Source of the DNA: Streptomyces rubellomurinus
GTDB taxonomy: Bacteria; Actinomycetota; Actinomycetes; Streptomycetales; Streptomycetaceae
Assembly: GCF_000961885.1 (NCBI RefSeq)
Contig: NZ_JZKH01000048.1
Coordinates: 1 to 57,624 of the forward strand
Direction of reading: 5' to 3'
DNA: 57,624 nt
Part shown: positions 23,019-31,493 of the stretch, piece after piece
How the letters are laid out: each line of letters starts with the position of its first letter
Numbering within the stretch: position 1 is the stretch's first letter
Translations under genes and position numbers: made by a program
The notes under the pieces: model-generated
Told to the model about the DNA's origin: nothing
The model's input: the letters and a program-made list of their open reading frames with translations, nothing else
Database searches by the model: none

Positions 23019-24007
23019 TCCTCTACCTGTTGCGCAGACTGGCCGTCACGGCGGCCATCCTGCTGGTGATCTGCGCCGCCACCTTCGCCATCTTCTACCT
23101 CATGCCCGCCGACCCGGCCCAGGGCGCCTGCGGCAAGGCCTGCAGCCCCGAGCGGATCGACACGATCCGCGCCACCCTCGGGCTGGACCACTCGCCCCTG
23201 ACCCAGCTCCGCGACTACCTGTCCGGCATCGTCACCGGACGGACCTACGGCAGCGGCCCGCAGGCCGTCGGCTGCCCCTTCCCGTGCCTGGGGTTCAGCT
23301 TCCAGACCGACCAGCCGGTCTGGGACCTGCTCACCAGCCGGCTGCCCGTCAGCTTCTCGATCGCCATCGGCGCCGCCGTGCTGTGGCTCGCGGTCGGCGT
23401 CGGCGCCGGCGTGGTCTCCGCCCTGCGGCGCGGCAGCCTGTGGGACCGCGCGGCGATGACGGCCGCCCTCGGCGGGGTCTCGCTGCCGATCTACTTCACC
23501 GCCCTGGTGCTGCAGTACCTGCTGGTCGTCCAGCTCCAGCTGCTGCCCTACCCGCAGGTCGTCCCGTTCACCGAGGACCCGTTCGGCTGGGCGCAGTCGA
23601 TGCTGATGCCCTGGATCACCCTCGCCATGCTGTACGCCGGGATCTACGCCCGGGTCACCCGCAGCGAGATGCTGGACAGCCTCGGCCAGAACTACGTGCG
23701 CACCGCCCGCGCCAAGGGCCTGCCCGAGACCACGGTCGTCCGGCGCCACGCGCTGCGCCCCGCCCTGATGCCGATCGTCACCATCTTCGGCATGGACCTC
23801 GGCGCGCTGCTCGGCGGCGCCCTCATCACCGAGTCGGTGTTCGGCCTGCCCGGCGTCGGCAAGCTCGCGGCCGATGCCATCGCCTCCGCCGACCAGCCGG
23901 TGATCCTCGGGGTGACGCTGTTCGCCGCCTCCTTCGTGGTGCTCGCCAACCTCCTCGTGGACCTGGTGTACGCCGTCCTCGACCCGAGAGTGAGGGCCGT
24001 CGGATGA
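23015..24007 (+). CDS. Peptide ABC transporter permease (DppB/OppB type)
   Basis: A 330-residue permease starting MILYLLRRLAVTAAILLVIC, the typical DppB N-terminal membrane segment, followed by a large external loop with cysteines (GACGKACSP; GCPFPCLG) and five more membrane spans. The EAA loop reads NYVRTARAKGLPETTVVRRH. The four cysteines in the external loop may form disulfides. ATG 23015 overlaps the stop of the DppC-type gene. Confidence 0.88.
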   Translation: MILYLLRRLAVTAAILLVICAATFAIFYLMPADPAQGACGKACSPERIDTIRATLGLDHSPLTQLRDYLSGIVTGRTYGSGPQAVGCPFPCLGFSFQTDQPVWDLLTSRLPVSFSIAIGAAVLWLAVGVGAGVVSALRRGSLWDRAAMTAALGGVSLPIYFTALVLQYLLVVQLQLLPYPQVVPFTEDPFGWAQSMLMPWITLAMLYAGIYARVTRSEMLDSLGQNYVRTARAKGLPETTVVRRHALRPALMPIVTIFGMDLGALLGGALITESVFGLPGVGKLAADAIASADQPVILGVTLFAASFVVLANLLVDLVYAVLDPRVRAVG

Positions 24008-24816
24008 CCCTGCTGACGGTACGTGACCTGACCGTGGAGTTCCGCTCGGGCGTGCGCGCCGTGGACGGCCTCGACCTCGAACTGGACGCCGGACAGGTGC
24101 TCGGCGTGGTCGGCGAGTCCGGCAGCGGCAAGTCCGTCACCAGCCTGGCCGTCCTCGGCCTGCTGCGCGACGCCCGGGTCGGCGGCGACATCCGCTTCGA
24201 CGGCCAGGAGTTGACCGCACTCGGGCAGCGCGCACTGCGCCGCCTGCGCGGCAACCGGATCGCGATGGTCTTCCAGGACCCGCTCTCCTGCCTCAACCCG
24301 TACTACTCGGTGGCGTTCCAGATCGCCGAGGCCTACCGGGCCCACCACCGCAGCACGCGCCGGCACGCGCACCGGGTCGCGGTGCGCATGCTGGACCGGG
24401 TCGGCATCCCCGAGCCCGAGCGGCGGGCGAAGGCCTACCCGCACGAGTTCTCCGGCGGCATGCGGCAGCGGGTGATGATCGCGATGGCGCTCTGCCTGGA
24501 GCCCGACCTGCTGATCGCCGACGAGCCGACCACCGCGCTGGACGTCACCGTCCAGGCGCAGATCCTCCAACTGCTGCGCGAACTACGGGAGGAGAAGGGC
24601 ACGGCCGTCATGCTGATCACCCACGACATGGGCGTGGTCGCCGGACTGGCCGACCAGGTCGTGGTCATGCACCAGGGCCGCGCGGTCGAACGCGGCCCCG
24701 TCCGGGACGTCTTCCACCACCCCCGACAGCCGTACACCCGCGGCCTGCTCGCCTGCGTCCCGCGGATCGACGGCCCCCTGCCGGACCGACTGCCCACCCT
24801 GGGAGCCGCGGAATGA
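24004..24816 (+). CDS. Peptide ABC transporter ATP-binding protein (DppD/OppD type)
   Basis: A 270-residue ATPase with Walker A GESGSGKS (about residues 38-45), Q-loop [11 protein letters not shown], signature FSGGMRQR, Walker [13 protein letters not shown] and switch His in ITHDMG. It ends soon after the [16 protein letters not shown] motif, so the C-terminal Fe-S/oligopeptide extension common in DppD is short or absent. It should heterodimerise with the next gene product to drive peptide import. ATG overlaps the preceding stop. Confidence 0.9.
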   Translation: MTLLTVRDLTVEFRSGVRAVDGLDLELDAGQVLGVVGESGSGKSVTSLAVLGLLRDARVGGDIRFDGQELTALGQRALRRLRGNRIAMVFQDPLSCLNPYYSVAFQIAEAYRAHHRSTRRHAHRVAVRMLDRVGIPEPERRAKAYPHEFSGGMRQRVMIAMALCLEPDLLIADEPTTALDVTVQAQILQLLRELREEKGTAVMLITHDMGVVAGLADQVVVMHQGRAVERGPVRDVFHHPRQPYTRGLLACVPRIDGPLPDRLPTLGAAE

Positions 24817-25778
24817 ACCTGCTCGACGTACGGAACCTCGGCAAGCGCTACCCCGTGCGCCACGGCCTCACCCGGCGCCTCGCCGGCCACGTCGCCGCCG
24901 TCGACGGCGTCTCGCTGAGCGTCGGCCCCGGCGAGACCCTCGGCCTCGTCGGCGAGTCCGGGTGCGGGAAGTCCACCGTCGCCAAACTGATCACCCGCCT
25001 GGAACGGCCCACCTCCGGCAGCATCCACTTCGCCGGGCGCGACCTCGCCGAACTGGACGAGACGGCGCTGCGCCCGGTCCGCCGCGAGCTGCAGATGGTC
25101 TTCCAGGACCCCTTCTCCTCGCTCAACCCCCGCCAGACCGTGCGCCGGATCCTCACCGCCCCCGCCCGCTACCAGGGCCTCGAACCGCAGGAACCGGTCG
25201 AGGACCTGCTGGCCCGGGTCGGCCTGCGACCGGAACACGCCGACCGGCACCCCCACGAGTTCTCCGGCGGCCAGGCCCAACGCATCGGCATCGCACGGGC
25301 GTTGGCCCTACGCCCGAAACTGGTGGTGTGCGACGAACCGGTGTCCGCCCTCGACGTCTCGGTCCAGGCACAGATCCTCAACCTGCTCAAGGACCTCCAG
25401 GACGAGCACGGACTGAGCTACCTGTTCATCGCGCACGACCTCGGCGCCGTGCGCCAGATCAGCACCCGGATCGCCGTGATGTACCTCGGATCGGTCGTCG
25501 AGACCGCCGACCGCGACACCCTCTTCGCCCACCCCGCCCACCCCTACACCCGCGCCCTGCTGTCCGCCGTACCCCTGCCCGACCCGGACGCCGAACGCGA
25601 CCGGGAACGCATCGTGCTGCGCGGCGACCTGCCCAGCCCGCTGAACCCGCCCACCGGCTGCCGGTTCCGCACCCGCTGCCCCAAGGCCGCCGACCGCTGC
25701 GCCACCGACCGCCCCGACCTGCGGACGATCGCCCCCGGGCAGCAGGTCGCCTGCCACTACCCCGAGAGGACGCCGTGA
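24813..25778 (+). CDS. Peptide ABC transporter ATP-binding protein (DppF/OppF type)
   Basis: A 321-residue ATPase with Walker [10 protein letters not shown]-loop [16 protein letters not shown], signature FSGGQAQR, Walker [13 protein letters not shown] and switch His in IAHDLG. The C-terminal oligo_HPY region ([18 protein letters not shown]) and a cysteine cluster [15 protein letters not shown] are present, as expected for the DppD/F family. It completes the importer with the four upstream genes. ATG overlaps the previous stop by 4 bases. Confidence 0.9.
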   Translation: MNLLDVRNLGKRYPVRHGLTRRLAGHVAAVDGVSLSVGPGETLGLVGESGCGKSTVAKLITRLERPTSGSIHFAGRDLAELDETALRPVRRELQMVFQDPFSSLNPRQTVRRILTAPARYQGLEPQEPVEDLLARVGLRPEHADRHPHEFSGGQAQRIGIARALALRPKLVVCDEPVSALDVSVQAQILNLLKDLQDEHGLSYLFIAHDLGAVRQISTRIAVMYLGSVVETADRDTLFAHPAHPYTRALLSAVPLPDPDAERDRERIVLRGDLPSPLNPPTGCRFRTRCPKAADRCATDRPDLRTIAPGQQVACHYPERTP

Positions 25779-27058
25779 TCCGCGCCCAGTACCGGCTGCC
25801 CGGCCTCGCCGTGACCGACCACGCCTTCGCCCTGCCGCTCGACCACGCCGAGCCCGCACGCGGAACCATCGAGGTCTTCGCCCGCGAGCTCGTCGACCCG
25901 GCCCGCGCGGACGAGCAACTGCCCTGGCTGCTCTACCTCCAGGGCGGCCCCGGCGGGAAGTCCCCGCGCCCGCTGAACGCCACCGCGGGCTGGCTCGGCC
26001 ACGCCCTGAAGACCCACCGGGTGCTGCTGCTCGACCAGCGCGGCACCGGCCGCTCCACGCCGCTCACCGCGCGGACCGCCGCCCGCTTCGGCACCGCCCG
26101 TCAACTCGCCGACCACCTGGCCCGGTTCCGCGCCGACTCGATCGTCGCCGACGCCGAACTGATCCGCCGCCACCTGTGCGGCGACGCCCCCTGGGAGACG
26201 CTCGGCCAGAGCTACGGCGGATTCCTCACCCTCAGCTACCTCTCCGCCGCCCCCGAGGGCCTGCGCGCCTGCTACGTCACCGGCGGCCTCCCCGGCCTCG
26301 ACACCACCGCCGACGACGTCTACGCCGCCACCTACCCCCGCGTGCGCGAGAAGACCGCCCGCTACTACGCCCGCTACCCCGACGATCGCGAACTCCTGCG
26401 CCGACTGGCCGACCTGCTCGACCGCCAGCCCGTCCACCTCCCGGACGGCGACCGGCTGACCGTACGGCGGCTGCGCACCCTCGGCCTGCTGCTCGGCATG
26501 GGGGAGGGCGCCGAACGCCTGCACTGGCTGCTCGACGAGGCGCTCGACCCGGACGGCCGGCCCTCGGCCACCTTCCTCCACCAGGTGGCGAACCTGACCG
26601 GCTTCACCGACAACCCGCTGTTCGCCGTCCTCCAGGAGTCCATATACGGCCGCCCCGGCACGGCCACCGACTGGGCCGCCGCCCGGGCGATGCCCGACCA
26701 CCCCGAATTCGCCGAAGCCGCCGACCCCCTGCTGCTCACCGGCGAGATGTTCTACCCGTGGATGTTCGAGGAGATCGCCGCCCTCCGCCCCTTCGCCGAG
26801 GCCGTCCACCTGCTCGCCGAACGCACCGACTGGCCCGAGCTGTACGACCCGGCGCGGCTCGCCGCCAACCCGGTGCCGGTCGCCGCGGCCGTCTACCACG
26901 ACGACATGTACGTGGACGCGGGCCTGTCCCTGCGCACCGCCCGGGCCGTCGGCTCGCTGCGCGCCTGGGTCACCAACGAGTGGGAGCACGACGGCGTCAC
27001 CGCCTCCGGCGACCGGGTGCTCGCCCGCCTGATGGACCTGGCCGCCGGCCGCCGCTGA
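25775..27058 (+). CDS. Proline iminopeptidase-like alpha/beta hydrolase (S33 aminopeptidase)
   Basis: A 427-residue cytosolic alpha/beta hydrolase. It has the oxyanion motif YLQGGPGG (about residue 52), LLLDQRGTGRSTPL, the nucleophile elbow GQSYGG and a late His in EWEHDG, all hallmarks of proline iminopeptidases. Family members remove N-terminal proline or other residues from peptides. Encoded directly behind the importer with a GTG/TGA overlap, it probably degrades incoming peptides in the cytoplasm. No signal peptide is present. Confidence 0.82.
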   Translation: MIRAQYRLPGLAVTDHAFALPLDHAEPARGTIEVFARELVDPARADEQLPWLLYLQGGPGGKSPRPLNATAGWLGHALKTHRVLLLDQRGTGRSTPLTARTAARFGTARQLADHLARFRADSIVADAELIRRHLCGDAPWETLGQSYGGFLTLSYLSAAPEGLRACYVTGGLPGLDTTADDVYAATYPRVREKTARYYARYPDDRELLRRLADLLDRQPVHLPDGDRLTVRRLRTLGLLLGMGEGAERLHWLLDEALDPDGRPSATFLHQVANLTGFTDNPLFAVLQESIYGRPGTATDWAAARAMPDHPEFAEAADPLLLTGEMFYPWMFEEIAALRPFAEAVHLLAERTDWPELYDPARLAANPVPVAAAVYHDDMYVDAGLSLRTARAVGSLRAWVTNEWEHDGVTASGDRVLARLMDLAAGRR

Positions 27059-27087
27059 CCACCCCACCCCGCATCCGAAGGAGAATG

Positions 27088-28269
27088 ATGAAACTGCGCC
27101 CGCTCACCGCCGCCCTGGCCGTGACCCTCCCGCTGATCGCGGCCGCACCGGCCACCGCCGCCACCGACGACGCCGAGGACCACGCTCGCCCGGCCGCCGC
27201 CTGCGCCCTCGCCGGGAAGACCGGCTGGACCGACGAGGGCCACGACACCGACTACCACCAGTTCCAGCAGCCGCTCGGCACCAAGCACGTCCTGATGCTC
27301 TTCGTCGACTTCCCCGACGCCCCGGCCGCCGGCGCCCCCGACGACTACTACCGCCAACTCGCCCCGGCCGCCGACTGGATGGAGCAGGACTCGTACGGCC
27401 GGGCCCGGCTGGACATCACGCCGCTGAAGCGCTGGATCCGCATGCCGCAGGACTCCGCCTCCTACGGCTTCCAGCGCGGCATCACCTTCGAGCAGCACGA
27501 GGCGTACGTGAAGCAGGCCGTCGAGGCCGCCCAGCCGTACACCGACTTCTCGTCGTACGACATGCTCTACATCGTCCCCACCAAGACCGCCTCGGCGATC
27601 AGCTTCTCGCCCACCTACCTCTACGACCCGACCAGCGCCGGGATCACCGCGAACGGCAAGCGGATCAAGTGGGCGGTCACCTTCGGCCAGGACATGAACC
27701 ACTGGGGCTACAAGGTCGCCGACCACGAGACCAGCCACACCTTCGGCCTGCCCGACCTCTACGCCTTCACCGCCACCGACTACCACCGCTACGTCGGCGG
27801 CTGGGACCTCATGGGAAACATCGCGGGCGCCGCCCCGCAGCACCTCGGCTGGGAGCGCTGGAAGTTCGGCTGGATCGACGACCACCAGGTCGCCTGCCTG
27901 CCCGGCGCCGGCAGCCGCACCGTCCACCTGAAGGCCGTCGAACGCCCCGGCGGCACCAAGATCGCCGTGATCAGGACCAGCGACACCACGGCCTACGTCG
28001 CCGAATCCCGCCGAGCCGTCGGCGCGGACGACAAGGCCTGCTCCACCGGCGTGCTCATCTACAAGGTCGACACCTCCGTCGCGACCGGCAACGGCCCCGT
28101 CCAGGTGGTCACCAACCCCGGCGCCGCCGCACCCACCGGGGCCTGCACCGCCCTCGACATGCAGGCCTACCAGCCCGGCCAGTCCTTCACCGACCCCACC
28201 ACCGGCGTCACCATCGACGTGCAGCGCCGCGGCCCGCTGACCGACACCGTCCGCCTCACCCGGCGGTGA
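27088..28269 (+). CDS. Secreted M6-type zinc metalloprotease, paralogue 1
   Basis: A 393-residue protein with a Sec signal peptide (KLRPLTAALAVTLPLIAAAP, cleavage near ATAA). The zinc site is HETSHTFGLPD (about residues 213-223), an HExxHxxGxxD form used by M6-like (immune inhibitor A type) and related metzincin-like proteases. YVGGWDLMG follows as the probable Met-turn region. It lies last in the peptide-import operon, so it should release peptides outside the cell for uptake. Two adjacent ATGs exist; the one at 27088 gives 4-nt spacing from AAGGAG and is preferred over 27085. A closely related paralogue is at 30209. Confidence 0.82.
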   Translation: MKLRPLTAALAVTLPLIAAAPATAATDDAEDHARPAAACALAGKTGWTDEGHDTDYHQFQQPLGTKHVLMLFVDFPDAPAAGAPDDYYRQLAPAADWMEQDSYGRARLDITPLKRWIRMPQDSASYGFQRGITFEQHEAYVKQAVEAAQPYTDFSSYDMLYIVPTKTASAISFSPTYLYDPTSAGITANGKRIKWAVTFGQDMNHWGYKVADHETSHTFGLPDLYAFTATDYHRYVGGWDLMGNIAGAAPQHLGWERWKFGWIDDHQVACLPGAGSRTVHLKAVERPGGTKIAVIRTSDTTAYVAESRRAVGADDKACSTGVLIYKVDTSVATGNGPVQVVTNPGAAAPTGACTALDMQAYQPGQSFTDPTTGVTIDVQRRGPLTDTVRLTRR

Positions 28270-28341
28270 CCACCCCCGAACTCGCGCCGTGATGCCACGG
28301 GGTGACTCCCCACGGCATCCCCGCTGTGTACGGCGCGACCC

Positions 28342-28372
28342 CTCCCGGCCGGGGCGACCCCCCGGCCGGGAG
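28342..28372 (+). terminator. Strong stem-loop terminator after the protease operon
   Basis: A perfect 13-bp stem, 28342-28354 with 28360-28372, loop 5 nt, followed by CCGTCTTT. It lies between the M6 protease gene and the convergent TetR gene. Confidence 0.8.
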
Positions 28373-28443
28373 CCGTCTTTCCGGGCCTCCTCGCCCAGGG
28401 CGGCAGTGCGTCGCGCGCCCGGCAGGGATCCAGGACACGGGCC

Positions 28444-29175
28444 CTAAGCGACGAGGCCCAACGATCGGATCAGCTGGACGAGTTCGGCGTGGAAGAGCTT
28501 GTCCGGCGAGAGCGTCTGGGCGCGCAGGTGGCCGTAGACCTCCAGCGCGACCAGGCCGTGCAGGTGCCCCCACATCCGCAGCGCCAGGGCCACGCCGGCC
28601 GGCGGTAGCGCGGGGAACGCCGGGCGGACCTTGCCGAGCAGGCCGGGGTCGAAGTCGTCCCAGTCGAAGTCGCCGTCCCCGTGCGACCGTTCGGCGCTGC
28701 CCCAGGCCGTGTCCGCCAGTGCGGCGATGCCGACGCAGACCCGCCGGGCGGCGTCCGGTGCGGCGCCGCCGGTCGGGGCCTGGTAGCCGGGGACGGGGTC
28801 GCCGTAGATCAGCCGGAAGCCCTCGGGGTTGGCCAGCGCCCAGTCGCGGAAGGCGTGGGCCCAGGCCTGGATCCGCTGCGCCGGGGCGTCCTTTGCGGAG
28901 GCGGCCCAGGCGGCGTCGACGGCGTCGGCGAGCGCGGTGTAGACGTCCTCGATGAGGGCGGTGACCAGGTCGTCGCGGGTGGCGAAGTAGCCGTAGATGG
29001 CGTTGGCGGTCATGCCCATCTCGCGGGCGATCGCCCGCAGCGTGATCGCGTCCGGGCCGCCCGAACCCATCAACTGCAGCGCGGTGCGCTTGATCTCGGC
29101 GGTCGTCTCGGCCCGCAGTCGTTCGCGTCGTCCGGTGCTTCGGGTGGCTGCCACCGGCTCACTGTACAGCGTCAC
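28444..29175 (-). CDS. TetR-family transcriptional regulator
   Basis: A 243-residue regulator. The N-terminal helix-turn-helix is clear (AIAREMGMTANAIYGYFATRDDL, about residues 47-69), and the C-terminal ligand domain contains the TetR_C_33-like segment LRMWGHLHGLVALEVYGHL. It is divergent from the NAD(P)-dependent oxidoreductase gene with an 11-bp inverted repeat in the shared gap, the usual arrangement for a local repressor and its target. The GTG at 29175 starts the longest frame; a GTG at 29154 (VAATRS) is a possible shorter start. Confidence 0.85.
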   Translation of the reverse strand: MTLYSEPVAATRSTGRRERLRAETTAEIKRTALQLMGSGGPDAITLRAIAREMGMTANAIYGYFATRDDLVTALIEDVYTALADAVDAAWAASAKDAPAQRIQAWAHAFRDWALANPEGFRLIYGDPVPGYQAPTGGAAPDAARRVCVGIAALADTAWGSAERSHGDGDFDWDDFDPGLLGKVRPAFPALPPAGVALALRMWGHLHGLVALEVYGHLRAQTLSPDKLFHAELVQLIRSLGLVA

Positions 29176-29183
29176 TGCACTGA

Positions 29184-29213
29184 TTGCTGTGCGGAAACTT
29201 CACGCCGTATAGT
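29184..29213 (+). promoter_or_regulatory. Putative promoter of the oxidoreductase gene
   Basis: TTGCTG (29184-29189), an 18-bp spacer, and TATAGT (29208-29213) form a good housekeeping-type promoter about 70 nt before the ATG at 29288. Confidence 0.55.
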
Positions 29214-29231
29214 TTTCGCACGGCGTGAGGT
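29197..29231. promoter_or_regulatory. Candidate TetR operator
   Basis: ACTTCACGCCG (29197-29207) and CGGCGTGAGGT (29221-29231) are complementary at 10 of 11 positions around a 13-nt centre that contains the -10 box TATAGT. A repressor bound here would block the rightward promoter. Confidence 0.65.
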
Positions 29232-29287
29232 CATCCGGCCTCACGCGTCCGTCCGGCATGACCACGGCATGAACCAAGGGGAGCACC

Positions 29288-29989
29288 ATGCACATCGGCG
29301 TCATCGGAGCCACCGGCACCATCGGCAGCAGGGTCGTCACCGAGGCCCTCCGGCGCGGACACCGCGTCACGGCGTTCAGCCGGGACGCCTCCGCGATCAC
29401 CGACCGGCGGGAGAACCTCGGCTGGGCGAGCGTCGACGCCCTGGACGCCGCGAGCATCGCGGCCGCTCTGCCCGGCCTGGACGTCCTGATCAGCGGCTTC
29501 CAGCCCGGGAACGCGGCGAAGGACTTCGCCGACACCGTCCGGCGCTCGATCGCGGACCCGACCGTCTACGCGGCTGCCGCCAGGGCCCTGCTCAAGGCCC
29601 TGGAGAGCCACCCCCGCACCCGACTGATCGTCATCGGCGGCGCCGGCAGTCTGGAGATCGAGCCGGGCGTCGTCCGTGCCGACCACGACGAGCTCATCCA
29701 CGCGTCGCTCGACGAGCTCGGCCTGCCCCGCGAATACGCCGCCGCCGTCCGCGGCCACCGAGAGGCGCTGGACGTCCTGCGCGCCTCGAACCGGCTCTGG
29801 ACCTACTTCAGCCCCGCCGAGCAGATCGCCCCCGGCGAGCGCACCGGCCGCTTCCGCATCGGCGGCGACCAGCCCGTGCTGAACGCCGAAGGCGTGAGCC
29901 GGATCTCGGCGGAGGACGCCGCGGTCGCCCTGGTGGACGAGGTGGAGCTGCCCCGCTTCGTCCAGCGCCGGTTCACCGCGGGCTACTGA
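29288..29989 (+). CDS. NAD(P)-dependent oxidoreductase (NmrA/atypical SDR)
   Basis: A 233-residue Rossmann-fold protein starting MHIGVIGATGTIGSRVV, with the GATGTIG dinucleotide motif of NAD(P)-binding atypical short-chain dehydrogenases, and LIVIGGAGSLEIEPGVV in the middle strand. It lacks a clear YxxxK pair, which fits the NmrA-like branch. The ATG follows GGGGAG. It is divergent from and probably repressed by the TetR protein at 28444. Substrate unknown. Confidence 0.8.
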   Translation: MHIGVIGATGTIGSRVVTEALRRGHRVTAFSRDASAITDRRENLGWASVDALDAASIAAALPGLDVLISGFQPGNAAKDFADTVRRSIADPTVYAAAARALLKALESHPRTRLIVIGGAGSLEIEPGVVRADHDELIHASLDELGLPREYAAAVRGHREALDVLRASNRLWTYFSPAEQIAPGERTGRFRIGGDQPVLNAEGVSRISAEDAAVALVDEVELPRFVQRRFTAGY

Positions 29990-30014
29990 GCCGCCTGCTG
30001 ACCCGGTGTCCGTT

Positions 30015-30044
30015 TCCATAACGCGAGGTGATGGGGAGTCGGGA
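30015..30044 (+). promoter_or_regulatory. Conserved 30-nt upstream block, copy B
   Basis: TCCATAACGCGAGGTGATGG and the following 10 nt match 24 of 30 positions of the block at 20309-20338. It lies 165 nt upstream of the second M6 protease gene and just after the oxidoreductase stop, so it is in the expected promoter region. The two blocks precede the only two M6 protease transcription units here. Confidence 0.5.
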
Positions 30045-30208
30045 GCTGTCGGCGGCATCGATCGATCCGGACGATAGCCTGCACGCTCCCCGCGCGGCGG
30101 CGACGGCCGACGACCCGCGGGAGCGCTCAGGACGCCCGGCCGCCCGCCCGCGAGGGCGCGGCGGCCGGGTCCGTCACCCGGACCGGACCGATCTCCCCGG
30201 AGGCCCCC

Positions 30209-31426
30209 ATGGATCGCTCAGTCAGACCCCGGACCTCGCTGCCGGCGGCGCTCGCCCTCGTCATGGCCGCGCTGCTCGCCCTGCTCGTCATCCCGGCCCA
30301 CCCCGCCCGCGCCGACGACGGGAGCGGCTCCGCCTGCGCCCTGCAGGGCACGACCGGGTACCTCGACGAGGGGCAGCGGACCGACTACACCCGGTTCCAG
30401 AACCCGATCGGCACCAAGCACGTCGGCGTGGTCTACGTCGACTTCCCCGACGCCACCGGCACCGCCCTGCCCCTCACGTCGTACGACGACACGCTGAAGG
30501 GCGCCGCGGACTGGATGCGCAACGCCTCCTACGGCCGGACGGCACTGGACATCCGGGCTCCGTACGCCGCCTGGGTCCGGATGCCGAAGAACTCCACCGA
30601 CTACAACTGGGCGCGCGGCTTCTCCTGGACCACGCACCAGGCCTACGTGAAGGACGCGCTGACCGCCGCGGCCGCCGCCGGAGTCGACCTCTCCCCGTAC
30701 GACATGTTCTACGTGGTGCCGACCGCCACCGCGACCGCGATCGGGCACACTCCCACCTTCGTCCAGGACCCGGCCGTGCCGACCTGGGTCTGGAACGCGC
30801 CGACCGGCAGCTGGGTGCTGGTCCACTGGGCGGTGACCTTCGGCCAGGACATGTGGCACTGGGGCTACAAGGTGGCCGACCACGAGACCGCCCACACCTT
30901 CGGCCTGCCCGACCTGTACGCCTACAGCGGCGACCAGCACCGGTACGTCGGCGGCTGGGACCTGATGGGCCGGATCTCCGGCCCGGCCCCGCAGTACTTC
31001 GCCTGGGAGGCCTGGAAGCTGGGCTGGATCACCGACGGCCAGGTGTCCTGCCTGGCCACGGCGAACAGCTACGCCACCACCCTGACCGGGCTGGAGTACG
31101 GCGGCACCGGCTACCGGCTGGCGGTGGTCAGGACGGGCGCCACCACCGCGTACGTCGCCGAGTCCCGCAAGGCCGCCTACGACGACGCCGGCGCCTGCGC
31201 CACCGGTGTCGTCATCTACAAGGTCGACACGTCCGTCACCACCGGCAACGGCCCGATCCAGGTGGTCGGCAACCCCGGCGCCGCCGCGCCCACCGGGACC
31301 TGCACGGCGCTGGACATGCAGACCTGGCGGCCCGGCCAGTGGTTCCAGGACGACACCGCCCGCGTGCGGATCTACGTGAACGGCTCCGACGCGTCCACCG
31401 ACACGGTCTGGACGTACAAGTGGTGA
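30209..31426 (+). CDS. Secreted M6-type zinc metalloprotease, paralogue 2
   Basis: A 405-residue protein with a Sec signal peptide (RTSLPAALALVMAALLALLV, cleavage near ARADD). The zinc site HETAHTFGLPD and the following YVGGWDLMG are conserved, as are an N-terminal CALQGTTGYLDEG segment and the C-terminal TSVTTGNGPIQVVGNPGAAA region, matching the paralogue at 27088 along its length. ATG 30209 follows CCGGAGG. It is a single-gene unit with its own upstream block and ends at a strong terminator shared with the LysR gene. Confidence 0.82.
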   Translation: MDRSVRPRTSLPAALALVMAALLALLVIPAHPARADDGSGSACALQGTTGYLDEGQRTDYTRFQNPIGTKHVGVVYVDFPDATGTALPLTSYDDTLKGAADWMRNASYGRTALDIRAPYAAWVRMPKNSTDYNWARGFSWTTHQAYVKDALTAAAAAGVDLSPYDMFYVVPTATATAIGHTPTFVQDPAVPTWVWNAPTGSWVLVHWAVTFGQDMWHWGYKVADHETAHTFGLPDLYAYSGDQHRYVGGWDLMGRISGPAPQYFAWEAWKLGWITDGQVSCLATANSYATTLTGLEYGGTGYRLAVVRTGATTAYVAESRKAAYDDAGACATGVVIYKVDTSVTTGNGPIQVVGNPGAAAPTGTCTALDMQTWRPGQWFQDDTARVRIYVNGSDASTDTVWTYKW

Positions 31427-31460
31427 CGACCGGTCGGCCCGGGCTCCGGCTCCGATGAAC

Positions 31461-31493
31461 GAACGCCACCGGCCGTCACGGCCGGTGGCGTTC
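31461..31493. terminator. Bidirectional stem-loop terminator
   Basis: A perfect 14-bp stem (31461-31474 with 31480-31493), loop GTCAC, between convergent genes. The stop codon of the LysR gene lies in the loop, so the terminator overlaps the end of its coding sequence. Confidence 0.85.
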
